NCBI RefSeq assembly: GCF_021172045.1
Contig: NZ_CP087164.1
Span: forward strand, 2,604,001-2,668,000
DNA: 64,000 nucleotides
Direction of reading: 5' to 3'
From: Capillimicrobium parvum
GTDB taxonomy: Bacteria > Actinomycetota > Thermoleophilia > Solirubrobacterales > Solirubrobacteraceae
In this document: piece by piece, positions 7,861 through 16,373 of the stretch
Position numbering within the stretch: position 1 is the stretch's first letter
How the letters are laid out: each line of letters begins with the position of its first letter
The notes under the pieces: model-generated
Seen by the model: the letters and a program-made list of their open reading frames with translations, nothing else
Database searches by the model: none
Told to the model about the DNA's origin: nothing
Translations under genes and position numbers: made by a program

Positions 7861-8699
7861 CGCGCCTGCGGGTCATCGAGTTCGTCGCGCCCGGCGTGGA
7901 GGCGATCGCCGCCGGCCTCGGCCTGTACGCCCGCCACGGAGTCGAGATCGAGACGGTGCGGACACGCTCGTCGACCGAGCAGCGCGAGCGGATGACGTCC
8001 GGCGACTGCGACGTCGCGCTGACCGCGATCGACAACCTGATCGCCTGGGACGCCGACGGCGACGACCTCCGCCTGATCGGCCAGGTCGAGCGCACGACGG
8101 TGCTCGACCTCGTCGTCGGCGCGGACGTCGAGCGCATCGCCGACCTGCGCGGCGCCACGGTGGCGGTGGACGCGGTCGACACGGGCTTCGCGATCGTGCT
8201 GCGCAAGATCCTGCGCGACCACGGCCTCGAAGCCGGCGACTACCGGCTCAGCCCCGAGGGCGGCATCCAGCAGCGGTGCGACGCGGTCACCCAGGGGCGG
8301 GCGGCCGGCGGGCTCCTCGGCCCGCCGTGGAGCGACCAGGCCATCGACCAGGGCCTGCGGCGCCTCACCACCGTGGAGCAGGCCCTGCCGGACTTCCCCG
8401 GCATCGGCGTCGCGGTGCGCGAGGCCCGCCTGGCCGAGCTGGGGCCCGCGCTGGAGCGGTACCTCGCCGCGCTGGCCGAGGCGGCGGCGTGGGCGGCGAC
8501 CGCGTCCCGCGACGAGGCGCTCGAGCTCTTCACGGCGGCCGGGTTCCCGCCCGCCGGCGCGAGCGCGCTGCTCGACGTCGTTCCCGCCGACGTGCGGGTG
8601 TCGGCCCGCGGCGTCGCGCTGCTGTACGCGATCCGCGACGAGCTCGGCGTCCTGCCCGCCCGCGCGCCGGCGCCCGGGACGCTGGCGGCCGCGCCGTGA
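7857..8699 (+). CDS. NMT1/THI5-like (SsuA-type) domain protein without signal peptide
   Basis: 280 residues with a two-lobe periplasmic-binding-like fold: GVEAIAAGLGLYARHGVEIE, then CDVALTAIDNLIAWDAD, then LRGATVAVDAVDTGFAIVLR. This pattern is typical of the NMT1/SsuA substrate-binding family. It has neither signal peptide nor lipobox, so it is probably cytoplasmic, which is unusual for a binding protein. The GTG start overlaps the preceding TGA and its own stop overlaps the next start (GTGA), so it is tightly coupled to the FAH and ATPase genes. It could be an enzyme, a sensor or a storage/binding protein. Confidence 0.75.
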   Translation: MTRLRVIEFVAPGVEAIAAGLGLYARHGVEIETVRTRSSTEQRERMTSGDCDVALTAIDNLIAWDADGDDLRLIGQVERTTVLDLVVGADVERIADLRGATVAVDAVDTGFAIVLRKILRDHGLEAGDYRLSPEGGIQQRCDAVTQGRAAGGLLGPPWSDQAIDQGLRRLTTVEQALPDFPGIGVAVREARLAELGPALERYLAALAEAAAWAATASRDEALELFTAAGFPPAGASALLDVVPADVRVSARGVALLYAIRDELGVLPARAPAPGTLAAAP

Positions 8700-10144
8700 C
8701 CATGGCGCAGGAGACGACGGCCGTGCCCGCCGCGCCCACGGCGCTGCGCGTCACGGACGCGAGCAAGTCCTTCGGGGCGACGCGCGCGCTGCGCGGCGCC
8801 TCGATCGAGCTGACGGCCGGCGAGGCGCTGTGCATCGTCGGCGAGAACGGGTCCGGCAAGTCGACGCTGGTCAAGCTCCTGGCGGGCGTCCATCGGCCGG
8901 ACGCCGGCTCGCTGCAGGTCGGCGACCGGACCGTCGTGGCGCTGTCGTCGCCGCGCGAGTCCATCGACCACGGCATCGCCACCGTCTTCCAGGAGGTCCT
9001 CGTCGTCGAGGCGCGCTCGGTGCTGGAGAACGTCTGGCTGGGCACCGAGGGCCTGGTCCGCGCGCCGCGCTCGAAGGCCGCCAAGCGCGAGAAGGCCGAG
9101 GCGGTCCTGGACCGGCTGCTCGGCCGGTCCCTGGATCTCGACGTGCCGGTCGAGCGGCTGTCGCTGTCGGACCGCCAGGCGTGCGGCATCGCCCGCGCGC
9201 TGGTCCGCGACCCGCGTGTGCTGATCCTCGACGAGGCGACCTCGGCACTCGACGTCGCGACCCGCGACCGCCTCTTCGAGGTGCTGCGCGAGCGCGCCGC
9301 GGACGGCGTCGCCGTGATCTTCATCTCCCACCGGATGGACGAGGTCGAGGAGATCGGCGACCGCATCACCGTGATGCGCTCGGGCGAGACGGTGGCCACG
9401 CTGCGCCGCGGCGAGACGCCGGTCGCGCAGCTCGTGCGCCTGATGACCGGCGCCGAGGAGCTGACCGATCACGCCGGCGAGCGCGCCGACCGCAAGATCG
9501 GCGACGTCGTGCTGCACGTCGGCGACTTCGCGGTGCGCGCGGGGGAGCTGGTGGGGCTCGCCGGGCTCGAGGGCCACGGCCAGGACGGCTTCCTGCGCGC
9601 GCTGGCGGCGGCGGCCGGCGACGGCGGCGCCTACGTCCCGCGCGAGCGCCGCGCCGAGTCCCTGTTCGAGTCCAAGTCGATCCTCGAGAACTTCGCCCTG
9701 CCGACGCTCGCCCGCGACACGGCGGCAGGGGTGCTGCAGCCGAAGCGCAGCCGGGCGCGGCTGGCCGCCTTCGTCGAGTCGCTCGGCATCAAGCTCGGGC
9801 GCCCGGAGGATCTCATCACGACGCTCTCCGGCGGCAACCAGCAGAAGGTCGTCGTCGCCCGCTGGCTGGCCACGGAACCCGCGGTGCTGCTGCTCAACGA
9901 CCCGACCCGCGGCGTCGACCTCGGCGCGAAGCGGGACCTGTACCGGGTGCTGGTCGATCTCGCGGCGTCCGGCATGGCGATCGTGATGCTCTCCACCGAG
10001 GTCGACGAGCACATCGAGCTGATGGACCGGGTCGTCGTCTTCCGTGAGGGCGGCCCGTTCTGCGAGATCCCGCGCGACGGGCTGTCGCGCCAGGCGCTCG
10101 TCGGCGCGTTCTTCGGACAGCGCCCGGAGGTGACCCATGCGTGA
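8696..10144 (+). CDS. Sugar-type ABC transporter ATP-binding protein (double ABC)
   Basis: 482 residues with two tandem ABC domains, as in RbsA/MglA of CUT2 importers. Domain 1 has Walker A GENGSGKSTL and Walker B VLILDEATSAL, but its signature reads LSLSDRQ instead of the usual LSxGxxQ. Domain 2 has a degenerate Walker A (GLAGLEGHGQDG), normal for this family, and an intact LSGGNQQ with NDPTRGVDLG. The GTG at 8696 overlaps the previous stop; ATG at 8702 is an alternative. The stop overlaps the first permease by 8 bp. It energises uptake through the two permeases. Confidence 0.9.
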   Translation: MTMAQETTAVPAAPTALRVTDASKSFGATRALRGASIELTAGEALCIVGENGSGKSTLVKLLAGVHRPDAGSLQVGDRTVVALSSPRESIDHGIATVFQEVLVVEARSVLENVWLGTEGLVRAPRSKAAKREKAEAVLDRLLGRSLDLDVPVERLSLSDRQACGIARALVRDPRVLILDEATSALDVATRDRLFEVLRERAADGVAVIFISHRMDEVEEIGDRITVMRSGETVATLRRGETPVAQLVRLMTGAEELTDHAGERADRKIGDVVLHVGDFAVRAGELVGLAGLEGHGQDGFLRALAAAAGDGGAYVPRERRAESLFESKSILENFALPTLARDTAAGVLQPKRSRARLAAFVESLGIKLGRPEDLITTLSGGNQQKVVVARWLATEPAVLLLNDPTRGVDLGAKRDLYRVLVDLAASGMAIVMLSTEVDEHIELMDRVVVFREGGPFCEIPRDGLSRQALVGAFFGQRPEVTHA

Positions 10145-11102
10145 GCTGCTGCGGACGCGGCCCTTCATGTTCGCCCTCGTCTTCGCGGTCGTGCTCTGCG
10201 CCGTCAACGTGGTCGCCGAGCCCAGCTTCGCCGAGCCTGGCAACTGGCCGGCGCAGCTCGCGACGCTTGCGCCGTTCGCGCTGATCGCCATGGCCTCGAC
10301 GCCGTCGATCGTCTCGGGCGGCGGCGGGCTGGACATCTCGGTCGGCCCGCTGTCGATCGTCGTCAACGTGGTGCTCGTGTCCTGGCTGCTGCCGCACGCC
10401 GGCCTGGGTTCGCCGGTCGTCGCCATCCTGATCCTGCTGGCGATCGGTGCGGGCGTGGGGGCGATCAACGGCGCGCTCGTCGCGATCTTCCGCTACCAGC
10501 CCGTCATCGCGACGCTCTGCGCGTTCTTCGTGCTCGCCGGCATCGCCCTGAAGATCGCGCCGAGCCCCAGGACGGTCACCGACGTCCAGTGGCTCAGCAG
10601 CCTCGGCGATCAGGTCGGCCCCATCCCCGGGGCCCTGATCCTGATGGCGATCCCCGCGGCGATCTGGCTGGCGCTGTCGCGCACGAGCTTCCATCGCGTC
10701 CTCTACGCGGTCGGCGGCAACGACGCGACCGCCTACAGCGCGGGGGTCGACGTCGTCGCCGTGCGCATCGCCGCCTACGCCCTCGGCGGGCTGTTCGCCG
10801 CGGTCGCCGGGATCGCGCTCACCGCGCTGGTCCTGTCGACGCAGACCGCGGGCGTCGCGTCGTACACGCTCATCGCCCTGGCCGCGGTCGCGCTGGGCGG
10901 GACGCCGCTGGGCGGCGGCCGGGGCGGGCTGCTCGGCAGCGTGCTCGGCGCGGTCTGCATCTACGAGCTCCAGACGGCGCTGTCGGCCCTCGGCGTCGCC
11001 GCGAGCTGGAACCAGGTCGTCTACGGCGGGCTCCTCGTCGTCGGCGTCCTCGTCGGCGCGCGGCTGCAGGCCGCGCCGGTCGCCAAGGCGGTGACGGCGT
11101 GA
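10137..11102 (+). CDS. ABC transporter permease (BPD_transp_2)
   Basis: 321 residues, almost all hydrophobic, with about eight to ten membrane segments. It carries the CUT2/branched-chain permease pattern: SGGGGLDISVGPLSIVVNVV, GAINGALVAIFRYQPVIATL, and the loop YAVGGNDATAYSAGVDV before ALGGTPLGGGRGGL. Coupled by overlap to the ATPase upstream and by a GTGA overlap to the second permease. It is presumed to form a heterodimeric channel with that partner. Confidence 0.9.
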   Translation: MRELLRTRPFMFALVFAVVLCAVNVVAEPSFAEPGNWPAQLATLAPFALIAMASTPSIVSGGGGLDISVGPLSIVVNVVLVSWLLPHAGLGSPVVAILILLAIGAGVGAINGALVAIFRYQPVIATLCAFFVLAGIALKIAPSPRTVTDVQWLSSLGDQVGPIPGALILMAIPAAIWLALSRTSFHRVLYAVGGNDATAYSAGVDVVAVRIAAYALGGLFAAVAGIALTALVLSTQTAGVASYTLIALAAVALGGTPLGGGRGGLLGSVLGAVCIYELQTALSALGVAASWNQVVYGGLLVVGVLVGARLQAAPVAKAVTA

Positions 11103-12061
11103 GACCCCTGCTGGACCTTCAGCGGCGCTTTCCGCTGGCCCAGACCGTCGCGCTGGTGGCGATCTTCGTCTACGGCGCCGCGACCATCGAGGGCTTCGGG
11201 CAGTGGTTCAACCTCAAGAGCATGCTCACGCTCGCCGCGCTGCTCGCCCTCGCCGCGCTCGGGCAGACGCTCGTGATGATCCTCGGCGGCCTCGACCTGT
11301 CGATCCCCGGCTTCATCGTGATGGGCGCGATCCTCGTCAGCGAGCTCTACGGCGTGCACCGGTGGCCGTCGGTGGCGGCGATCGTGGTGCCCGCCGTGAT
11401 CGCCGCGGTGATGGGAGCCGCGACGGGCTGGATCTGCCATCGCCATCGCATCCAGCCGCTCATCGTCACGCTCGGCATGGGGGCGCTGGCCTCCGGCGGC
11501 GCGATCGCGTGGACCGGCGGCAACCTCACCGGAACCGCGCCCGCGTTCCTGACCGACATCAGCTCGCCCGCCGCGGCGACGTTCGGCATCGACGTGCCGC
11601 CGATCGTCGTCATCACCGGCCTCGTCACGGTCGTGATGGCCGTGGTGCTGCACCGCACCGTCGCCGGCCGGCGGCTCTACGCGACCGGCGCCAACCCGCG
11701 CGCGGCCGGCCTGGCGCGTGTGCCGACCGGGCGGGTCTGGATCGCCGTGTTCGCGGCATCGGCGGCGATCGCGACGCTGGTGGGCATCCTGCTCGCCGGC
11801 TTCAGCGGCGCCGACCAGTCGATCGGCGACCCCTACCTGTTCCAGGGGCTGACCGCGGTGATCGTCGGCGGCACGACGATCATGGGCGCCCGGGGCGACT
11901 ACACGCACACCGTCGTCGGCGCGCTCACGCTGACGGTGCTGACCACGATCCTCGTCGGCAACGACGTCGACCAGGCGACCAACCAGATCATCTTCGGGCT
12001 GTTGATCCTCGCCGTCGTCGCGGGCTACGGCCGCGACCGGCGGCTGCGCGACCGGATATAG
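11099..12061 (+). CDS. ABC transporter permease (BPD_transp_2), second subunit
   Basis: 320 residues with multiple membrane segments. Hallmarks are LALAALGQTLVMILGGLDLS, RHRIQPLIVTLGMGALASGG, RRLYATGANPRAAGLARV and VGGTTIMGARGDY, typical of ribose-type permeases. GTG at 11099 overlaps the stop of the first permease. It is the last gene of the uptake operon and converges on the GntR gene across an 87 bp spacer rich in inverted repeats. The two permeases are diverged, pointing to a heterodimer. Confidence 0.9.
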   Translation: MRPLLDLQRRFPLAQTVALVAIFVYGAATIEGFGQWFNLKSMLTLAALLALAALGQTLVMILGGLDLSIPGFIVMGAILVSELYGVHRWPSVAAIVVPAVIAAVMGAATGWICHRHRIQPLIVTLGMGALASGGAIAWTGGNLTGTAPAFLTDISSPAAATFGIDVPPIVVITGLVTVVMAVVLHRTVAGRRLYATGANPRAAGLARVPTGRVWIAVFAASAAIATLVGILLAGFSGADQSIGDPYLFQGLTAVIVGGTTIMGARGDYTHTVVGALTLTVLTTILVGNDVDQATNQIIFGLLILAVVAGYGRDRRLRDRI

Positions 12062-12068
12062 CGAAGGG

Positions 12069-12130
12069 GGTCGTGGAGAGCATCGACGTTGCCCGGGAGA
12101 CCGCGCTCTCCCTCGGGCTCGTCCACGACC
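12069..12130. terminator. Nested inverted repeats between convergent permease and GntR genes
   Basis: GGTCGTGGA (12069-12077) pairs perfectly with TCCACGACC (12122-12130), and inside it GGAGAGC (12075-12081) can pair with GCTCTCC (12105-12111). No T-tract is present. The position between convergent genes suggests a bidirectional transcript end. Confidence 0.4.
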
Positions 12131-12148
12131 GCGACGGCGCGGACGACG

Positions 12149-12859
12149 CTACGCGGGCTCGACGCGCGGGAGGCGTGGGTCGGGCTCCACGGCCGCGCCA
12201 TCGGCGGTGAGCCACACGTGCGCGGCGGCGAGCAGGCCGGCCTGCGCGGCGTCGCCGGCCCGGAGCGCCGCGACGATCTCCCGGTGCTGCGCATGAAGCC
12301 GGCGCAGGATCGGCTCGTCGAAGCCGGCCGGCCGGTGGAGATGGGCGTAGGCCGCGGCAGCGTCACGCAGGGACTCGATCATCTCGGTGAGCCGGGGGCG
12401 TCCCGCGACCGTGAAGATCGTCAGGTGCAGCGCGCGGTCGGCGTGCTCGTAGTCGCTCGTCGTGCCGGTCCGCATGGCGTGGTCGACGGCCGCGTCGAGG
12501 TCCTCCACGAAGACCAGCAGCTCGGCGGTCGTGCGCCGGTCGAGCCGTCCGGCGGCGAGGCTCGTGGCCAGCGGCTCGAGCGCGAGGCGGATCTCGAAGT
12601 TCTCGCGCACGTCGTCGGGCGTCGGCAGGTGCACGACGGCGCCGCGATGGGCGTCGTGGCGGACCAGGCCCTCGCGGGTCAGGGCGGTCAGCGCCTCGCG
12701 GACGGGCGTCGAGCTGACGCCGAAGCGGGCCGCGAGCTCGTCCTGGCGCAGGCGCGCGCCGGGCGGCAGGTCGCCCGAGCGGATCCGCCGGCGCAATTCG
12801 TCCTGGACCTGGCCGGCGCGGGTGGGTCGAGACTCCACGGCGATGCACGGATTATGCAT
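12149..12859 (-). CDS. GntR-family (FCD/FadR-type) transcriptional regulator
   Basis: 236 residues from the ATG at 12859. The N-terminal winged helix reads LRRRIRSGDLPPGARLRQDE then FGVSSTPVREALTALTREG, the GntR recognition segment. The C-terminal FCD domain shows ENFEIRLALEPLAT, HADRALHLTIFTVAG and HAQHREIVAALRAGD, which hold the usual metal-binding Asp/His residues. The start is ambiguous: an ATG within the palindrome (12859 or 12874) or the GTG at 12838, which would leave the palindrome as promoter/operator. FCD regulators usually sense sugar acids or other carboxylates, which fits the divergent operon. Confidence 0.88.
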   Translation of the reverse strand: MHNPCIAVESRPTRAGQVQDELRRRIRSGDLPPGARLRQDELAARFGVSSTPVREALTALTREGLVRHDAHRGAVVHLPTPDDVRENFEIRLALEPLATSLAAGRLDRRTTAELLVFVEDLDAAVDHAMRTGTTSDYEHADRALHLTIFTVAGRPRLTEMIESLRDAAAAYAHLHRPAGFDEPILRRLHAQHREIVAALRAGDAAQAGLLAAAHVWLTADGAAVEPDPRLPRVEPA

Positions 12860-12881
12860 GATCAAACGAATCATGCATAAT
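12851..12881. promoter_or_regulatory. Perfect 31 bp palindromic operator (GntR)
   Basis: Arms ATTATGCATGAT (12851-12862) and ATCATGCATAAT (12870-12881) are exact inverted copies around a 7 bp spacer. It is an AT-rich island in very GC-rich DNA, lies exactly between the gntR gene and the divergent kinase operon, and contains possible ATG codons on both strands. It is the expected self- and target operator. Confidence 0.85.
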
Positions 12882-12887
12882 CGCCGC

Positions 12888-13898
12888 GTGGAGCTCAGCG
12901 TCGCGTCGCTGCCGTCGTATCTCCGGGCGCGCGGGATCGCGCCTGCGCACGCGGACGTCGACGTCCGCGAGCTGTCGGGCGGCGTGTCCAACGTGGTGCT
13001 GTTGGCGCGATGGGACGGCGAGGGTGTCGTCGTCAAGCAGTCGCTCGCCCGCCTTCGCGTCGGGGTCGAGTGGCACTTCGACCGGGCGCGGATCTACGTC
13101 GAGCGCGCCTGCCTGGACGCCCTGAGCGAGCTGTTGCCGGGCGCGGCGCCGGAGTCGGTGTTCGCCGACGATCCGGAGTACGTGCTCGGCATGACCGTGG
13201 CGCCGGACGGCGGCGAGGTGTGGCGCGACGCGCTCGCGGCCGGCCGGTACGAGGACGATGCGACGCTGGGCGCGGCCCGGCTGCTCGGTCGTCTGCAGGC
13301 CGCGTCGGCGGCCCGGGCCGGCGAGCTCGCGCGCCGGTTTGCCGATCAGATGCCGTTGATCGAGGGACGGGTCGATCCGTTTCACCGGACCGTCGCCGCG
13401 GCGCATCCGGACCTCGCCGGGCGGATCGCGGTGGAGGTCGACCGGCTGCTGGCGACACGCTCGGTCCTCGTGCATGGCGACTTCTCGCCGAAGAACCTGA
13501 TCGCCTACGGCGGCGGGCGCATGGTGCTGCTGGACTGCGAGTGCGCGCACTGGGGAGATCCGGCGTTCGATCTCGCGTTCCTGTTGTGCCACCTGCTCGG
13601 GGACGGCTGCCACGACCCCGACGTGGTGCCGACGGCGGCATCCCATGCGCGGCGGTTCTGGGCGGCGTACCGGCAGGCGGGGGGACAGGCGGACGACGAG
13701 GCCGCCGTCGTCGCCGAGCTCGCGTGCATCCTGCTGGCCCGCGCGGACGGGAAGTCCCCGCTGCTCGGCCTCGACGACGAGCGTCGCGCCGGGCTGCGCG
13801 CCGCCGGCCGGCGGCTGCTGCTCGGCGCCGACGAGCTCGACGTCCCGGCGGCGGTGGACATCGCGGCGGCACTCATCCGCGACCCCGGAGGACCATGA
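12888..13898 (+). CDS. APH-fold small-molecule kinase
   Basis: 336 residues. Aminoglycoside-phosphotransferase/choline-kinase fold: nucleotide-loop region ELSGGVSNVVLLARWDGE with VVVKQ, the catalytic loop LVHGDFSPKNLI (Asp and Asn), and the metal motif LLDCECAHWGDPAFDLAFL. GTG at 12888 gives VELSVASLP; an in-frame ATG at 12859 inside the palindrome is an alternative, possibly leaderless. It is the first gene of a three-gene operon with an enolase paralogue and a D-2-hydroxyacid dehydrogenase, so its substrate is more likely a hydroxy acid or polyol than an antibiotic. Methylthioribose-kinase-like enzymes are the nearest fold relatives I can name. Confidence 0.78.
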   Translation: MELSVASLPSYLRARGIAPAHADVDVRELSGGVSNVVLLARWDGEGVVVKQSLARLRVGVEWHFDRARIYVERACLDALSELLPGAAPESVFADDPEYVLGMTVAPDGGEVWRDALAAGRYEDDATLGAARLLGRLQAASAARAGELARRFADQMPLIEGRVDPFHRTVAAAHPDLAGRIAVEVDRLLATRSVLVHGDFSPKNLIAYGGGRMVLLDCECAHWGDPAFDLAFLLCHLLGDGCHDPDVVPTAASHARRFWAAYRQAGGQADDEAAVVAELACILLARADGKSPLLGLDDERRAGLRAAGRRLLLGADELDVPAAVDIAAALIRDPGGP

Positions 13899-15169
13899 CC
13901 CCCACGATCACCGGCGCCGGCGCGCTCGAGATCCTCGACTCGCGCGGGCGCCCGACCGTCGAGGCGCACCTGGCCCTGTCCGACGGCACGACGGCGCGCG
14001 CGTCGGTGCCCTCGGGCGCGTCGACCGGCCGCCACGAGGCGGTCGAGCGCCGCGACGGCGACCCGGCTCGCTACGGCGGGCGCGGGGTGCTCGGAGCGGT
14101 GGAGGCGGTGAACGGCGAGATCGCGGCGGCGCTGCGTGGGATGGAGCCGCAACAGCGGACGGTCGACCAAGCGCTGCTCGCGCTCGACGCGACGGCGGAC
14201 AAGTCGCGCCTCGGCGCCAACGCCATGCTCGCGGTGTCACTGGCGACGGCACGCGCGGCGGCGAAGGTGGCCGGGGTGCCGCTGTGGCGCCACCTCGCGG
14301 GCGGCGGACCGGTGTCGCTGCCGATGCCGATGGTCAATATCGTCTCCGGCGGCCTGCACGCGGGCCGCCAGCTCGACTTCCAGGACTTCCTGGCGATCCC
14401 GGCGGGCGCGCGGACGTACTCCGAGGCGCTGGAGTGGGTGGTGCGCCTGCACGGCGCGATGGGCACGGTGCTCGCCGAACGGGGTCTGTCGACGCTGAAG
14501 GCCGACGAGGGCGGCTACGGCCCCCGCCTGGACGACCACCGCGCGGCGCTGCGGCTCATGGATGACGCCGTCGCGCGAGCGGGGCTGCGGCCCGGCGACG
14601 ACGTCGTCTACGCGCTCGACGTGGCGGCGACGCACTTCTTCACCGGCGACGCGTACCGGCTGGACTCCGAGGGCCGCACGCTCTCCGCCGATGCGCTCGC
14701 GCAGTACATCGGCGACCTGGCCGCCGAGCATCCCATCGCATCCGTCGAGGACCCGCTCGCCGAGGACGACTGGCCGGCGTGGGCGGCGTTCACGCAGCGG
14801 CTCGGCGACGGGCTGCAGATCGTCGGCGACGACCTGTTCACGACGAACCTCGCACGGCTCGATCGGGGGATCGCGGAGCGGTCGGCCAACGCGGTGCTGG
14901 TGAAGATGAACCAGATCGGCACCATCTCGGAGACGCTCGACGTGGTGGCGCGGGCCAAGGAGGCCGGGTTTCGCACGGTGATCTCCGCGCGCTCCGGGGA
15001 GACCGAGGACCCGGCGCTCGCCGACCTGGCCGTCGGCACGCGTAGTGGGCAGATCAAGGTCGGGTCGGTGACCGGGGGCGAGCGGTTGGCGAAGTACAAC
15101 CGCCTGCTGCGCATCGAGCGCGAGCTGGGCGACCGAGCGGCGTTCGCGGGATGGGGGGGAGATGGCTGA
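13895..15169 (+). CDS. Enolase paralogue with altered active site
   Basis: 424 residues, normal enolase length. Retained: the SGAS loop; metal ligands in ALDVAA, SVEDPL and VGDDLF; KADEGGYGP (catalytic Glu); LVKMNQIGT (catalytic Lys); and GQIKVGS. Changed by eye against classical enolases: SHRSGET is SARSGETED (the His equivalent to yeast His373 is Ala), QEF is QDF (yeast Glu168 position is Asp), and the loop is GGLHAGRQLD. These residues contact the leaving hydroxyl and phosphate in true enolase. ATG at 13895 overlaps the kinase stop by 4 bp. A dehydratase on a different phosphorylated acid is likely; ordinary enolase in glycolysis is less likely here. A CPEP-synthase-like role is another possibility. 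Confidence 0.85.
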   Translation: MTPTITGAGALEILDSRGRPTVEAHLALSDGTTARASVPSGASTGRHEAVERRDGDPARYGGRGVLGAVEAVNGEIAAALRGMEPQQRTVDQALLALDATADKSRLGANAMLAVSLATARAAAKVAGVPLWRHLAGGGPVSLPMPMVNIVSGGLHAGRQLDFQDFLAIPAGARTYSEALEWVVRLHGAMGTVLAERGLSTLKADEGGYGPRLDDHRAALRLMDDAVARAGLRPGDDVVYALDVAATHFFTGDAYRLDSEGRTLSADALAQYIGDLAAEHPIASVEDPLAEDDWPAWAAFTQRLGDGLQIVGDDLFTTNLARLDRGIAERSANAVLVKMNQIGTISETLDVVARAKEAGFRTVISARSGETEDPALADLAVGTRSGQIKVGSVTGGERLAKYNRLLRIERELGDRAAFAGWGGDG

Positions 15170-16103
15170 GCATCGGGTGCTGGTCACCGACTACACGTGG
15201 GCCGACACGAGCGTCGAGGCGGCGGTCCTCGACGGCGTGGCCGCCGAGCTGGTGCACGCACGCACAGGCGAGGAGGACGAGCTCGTCGAGCTCGTCGGCG
15301 ACTGCGACGCGATCCTCACCTGCTTCAAGCGCGTCTCCCCGGCGGTCGTCCGCGCCGGCACCCGGCTGCGGGTCATCGGGCGCTACGGCGTCGGCACGGA
15401 CAACATCGCGGTCGACGTCGCCACCGAGCTCGGCATCCCCGTCACCAACGTGCCGGTCTACTGCGCCGACGAGGTGGCCGAGCACGTCATCGCCCTGCTC
15501 TTCGCGCTCGTCCGCGGCATCCCGCGCTACGACCGCGCGATCCGCACCGGCGACTGGTCGCTCGCCACCGGCCTGCCGACCCGCCGCATCGCCGGCACGA
15601 CGCTCGGCATCGTCGGGCACGGAGCGATCGGCCAGGCCCTCGAGCGCCGCGCCCGCGGGCTCGGCATGGAGGTGCTCGTGCACACCCGCAGCGGCGGAGT
15701 CCCGCTCGCCCGGCTGCTCGCCGAGTCCGACCACGTGTCTCTGCACGTGCCCGCCACGGCAGAGACCGACCGCCTGGTCGACCGCGAGTTCCTGGCCGCG
15801 ATGAAGCCGACCGCGCACCTGATCAACTGCGCCCGCGGCGCCGTCGTCGATCACGATGCGCTGGCCGGCGCGCTGCGCGACGGCACGATCGCCGGCGCCG
15901 GTCTCGACGTCTTCGCGCCCGAGCCGCTGCCGACCGGCCACCCGCTGCTCGAGCTGCCCAACGTCGTCGCGACGCCGCACACCGCCTTCTACTCCGAGGA
16001 GTCGATCGCCGACCTCGCCCGGCTGGCCGCCCAGAACGTCGCCGACGTCCTCGCCGGCCGCCCGCCCGCGTCCGTGGTCAACCCCGAGGTGCTCGACCGC
16101 TGA
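15162..16103 (+). CDS. D-isomer-specific 2-hydroxyacid dehydrogenase
   Basis: 313 residues. The Rossmann motif GIVGHGAIGQ lies near residues 147-156. Catalytic residues are in GRYGVGTDNI (Arg region), FAPEPL (Glu) and TPHTAF (His), giving the R-E-H triad of the phosphoglycerate/hydroxypyruvate dehydrogenase family. It lacks the ACT domain of SerA. ATG at 15162 overlaps the enolase-like stop by 8 bp with GGGGGGAG just upstream. It would oxidise or reduce the 2-hydroxy/2-keto acid made by the preceding two enzymes. Confidence 0.88.
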   Translation: MAEHRVLVTDYTWADTSVEAAVLDGVAAELVHARTGEEDELVELVGDCDAILTCFKRVSPAVVRAGTRLRVIGRYGVGTDNIAVDVATELGIPVTNVPVYCADEVAEHVIALLFALVRGIPRYDRAIRTGDWSLATGLPTRRIAGTTLGIVGHGAIGQALERRARGLGMEVLVHTRSGGVPLARLLAESDHVSLHVPATAETDRLVDREFLAAMKPTAHLINCARGAVVDHDALAGALRDGTIAGAGLDVFAPEPLPTGHPLLELPNVVATPHTAFYSEESIADLARLAAQNVADVLAGRPPASVVNPEVLDR

Positions 16104-16179
16104 CCCGCGAACAGGCGGCTGGACTCAGCTGGTCATTGCGCAGGTGCCCCGCGCGGCGCGCGGCGGCCACTGATCCTGG

Positions 16180-16209
16180 CCGGGCCGCGGCACCGTCCGC
16201 CGCGCCCGG
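16180..16209 (+). terminator. Bulged GC hairpin downstream of the dehydrogenase
   Basis: CCGGGCCGCGGC pairs with GCCGCGCCCGG around the loop ACCGTCC, with one bulged C. It lies 77 bp after the stop, lacks a T-tract, and is a plausible operon end. The rest of 16104-16373 shows no gene; two ACCGGT copies (16223 and 16241) and a TTGACG (16255) are possible promoter elements for the protease. Confidence 0.4.
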
Positions 16210-16373
16210 TGGAGAGTGTTCGACCGGTGTGCGTCAATGAACCGGTTAGCGGACTTGACGGCGCCCCCTCCGAGGGTGTCGGATAGGCGGCGAGTCGCGC
16301 GACGTCACCTGGTGGGGGCACTGGGGCGTCCGGCGGCCACACCCGACATAGAGCCCACGGACCGGGGGGCCAC

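Noticed and set aside
12888-13898. Reading the APH-fold kinase as an antibiotic-resistance gene
   Set aside because: Its operon partners are an enolase paralogue and a hydroxyacid dehydrogenase under an FCD-type GntR, which points to metabolism.
16223-16246. Two ACCGGT copies upstream of the protease as an operator
   Set aside because: Six-base palindromes of this composition are expected by chance in such GC-rich DNA, and the spacing has no supporting second copy.
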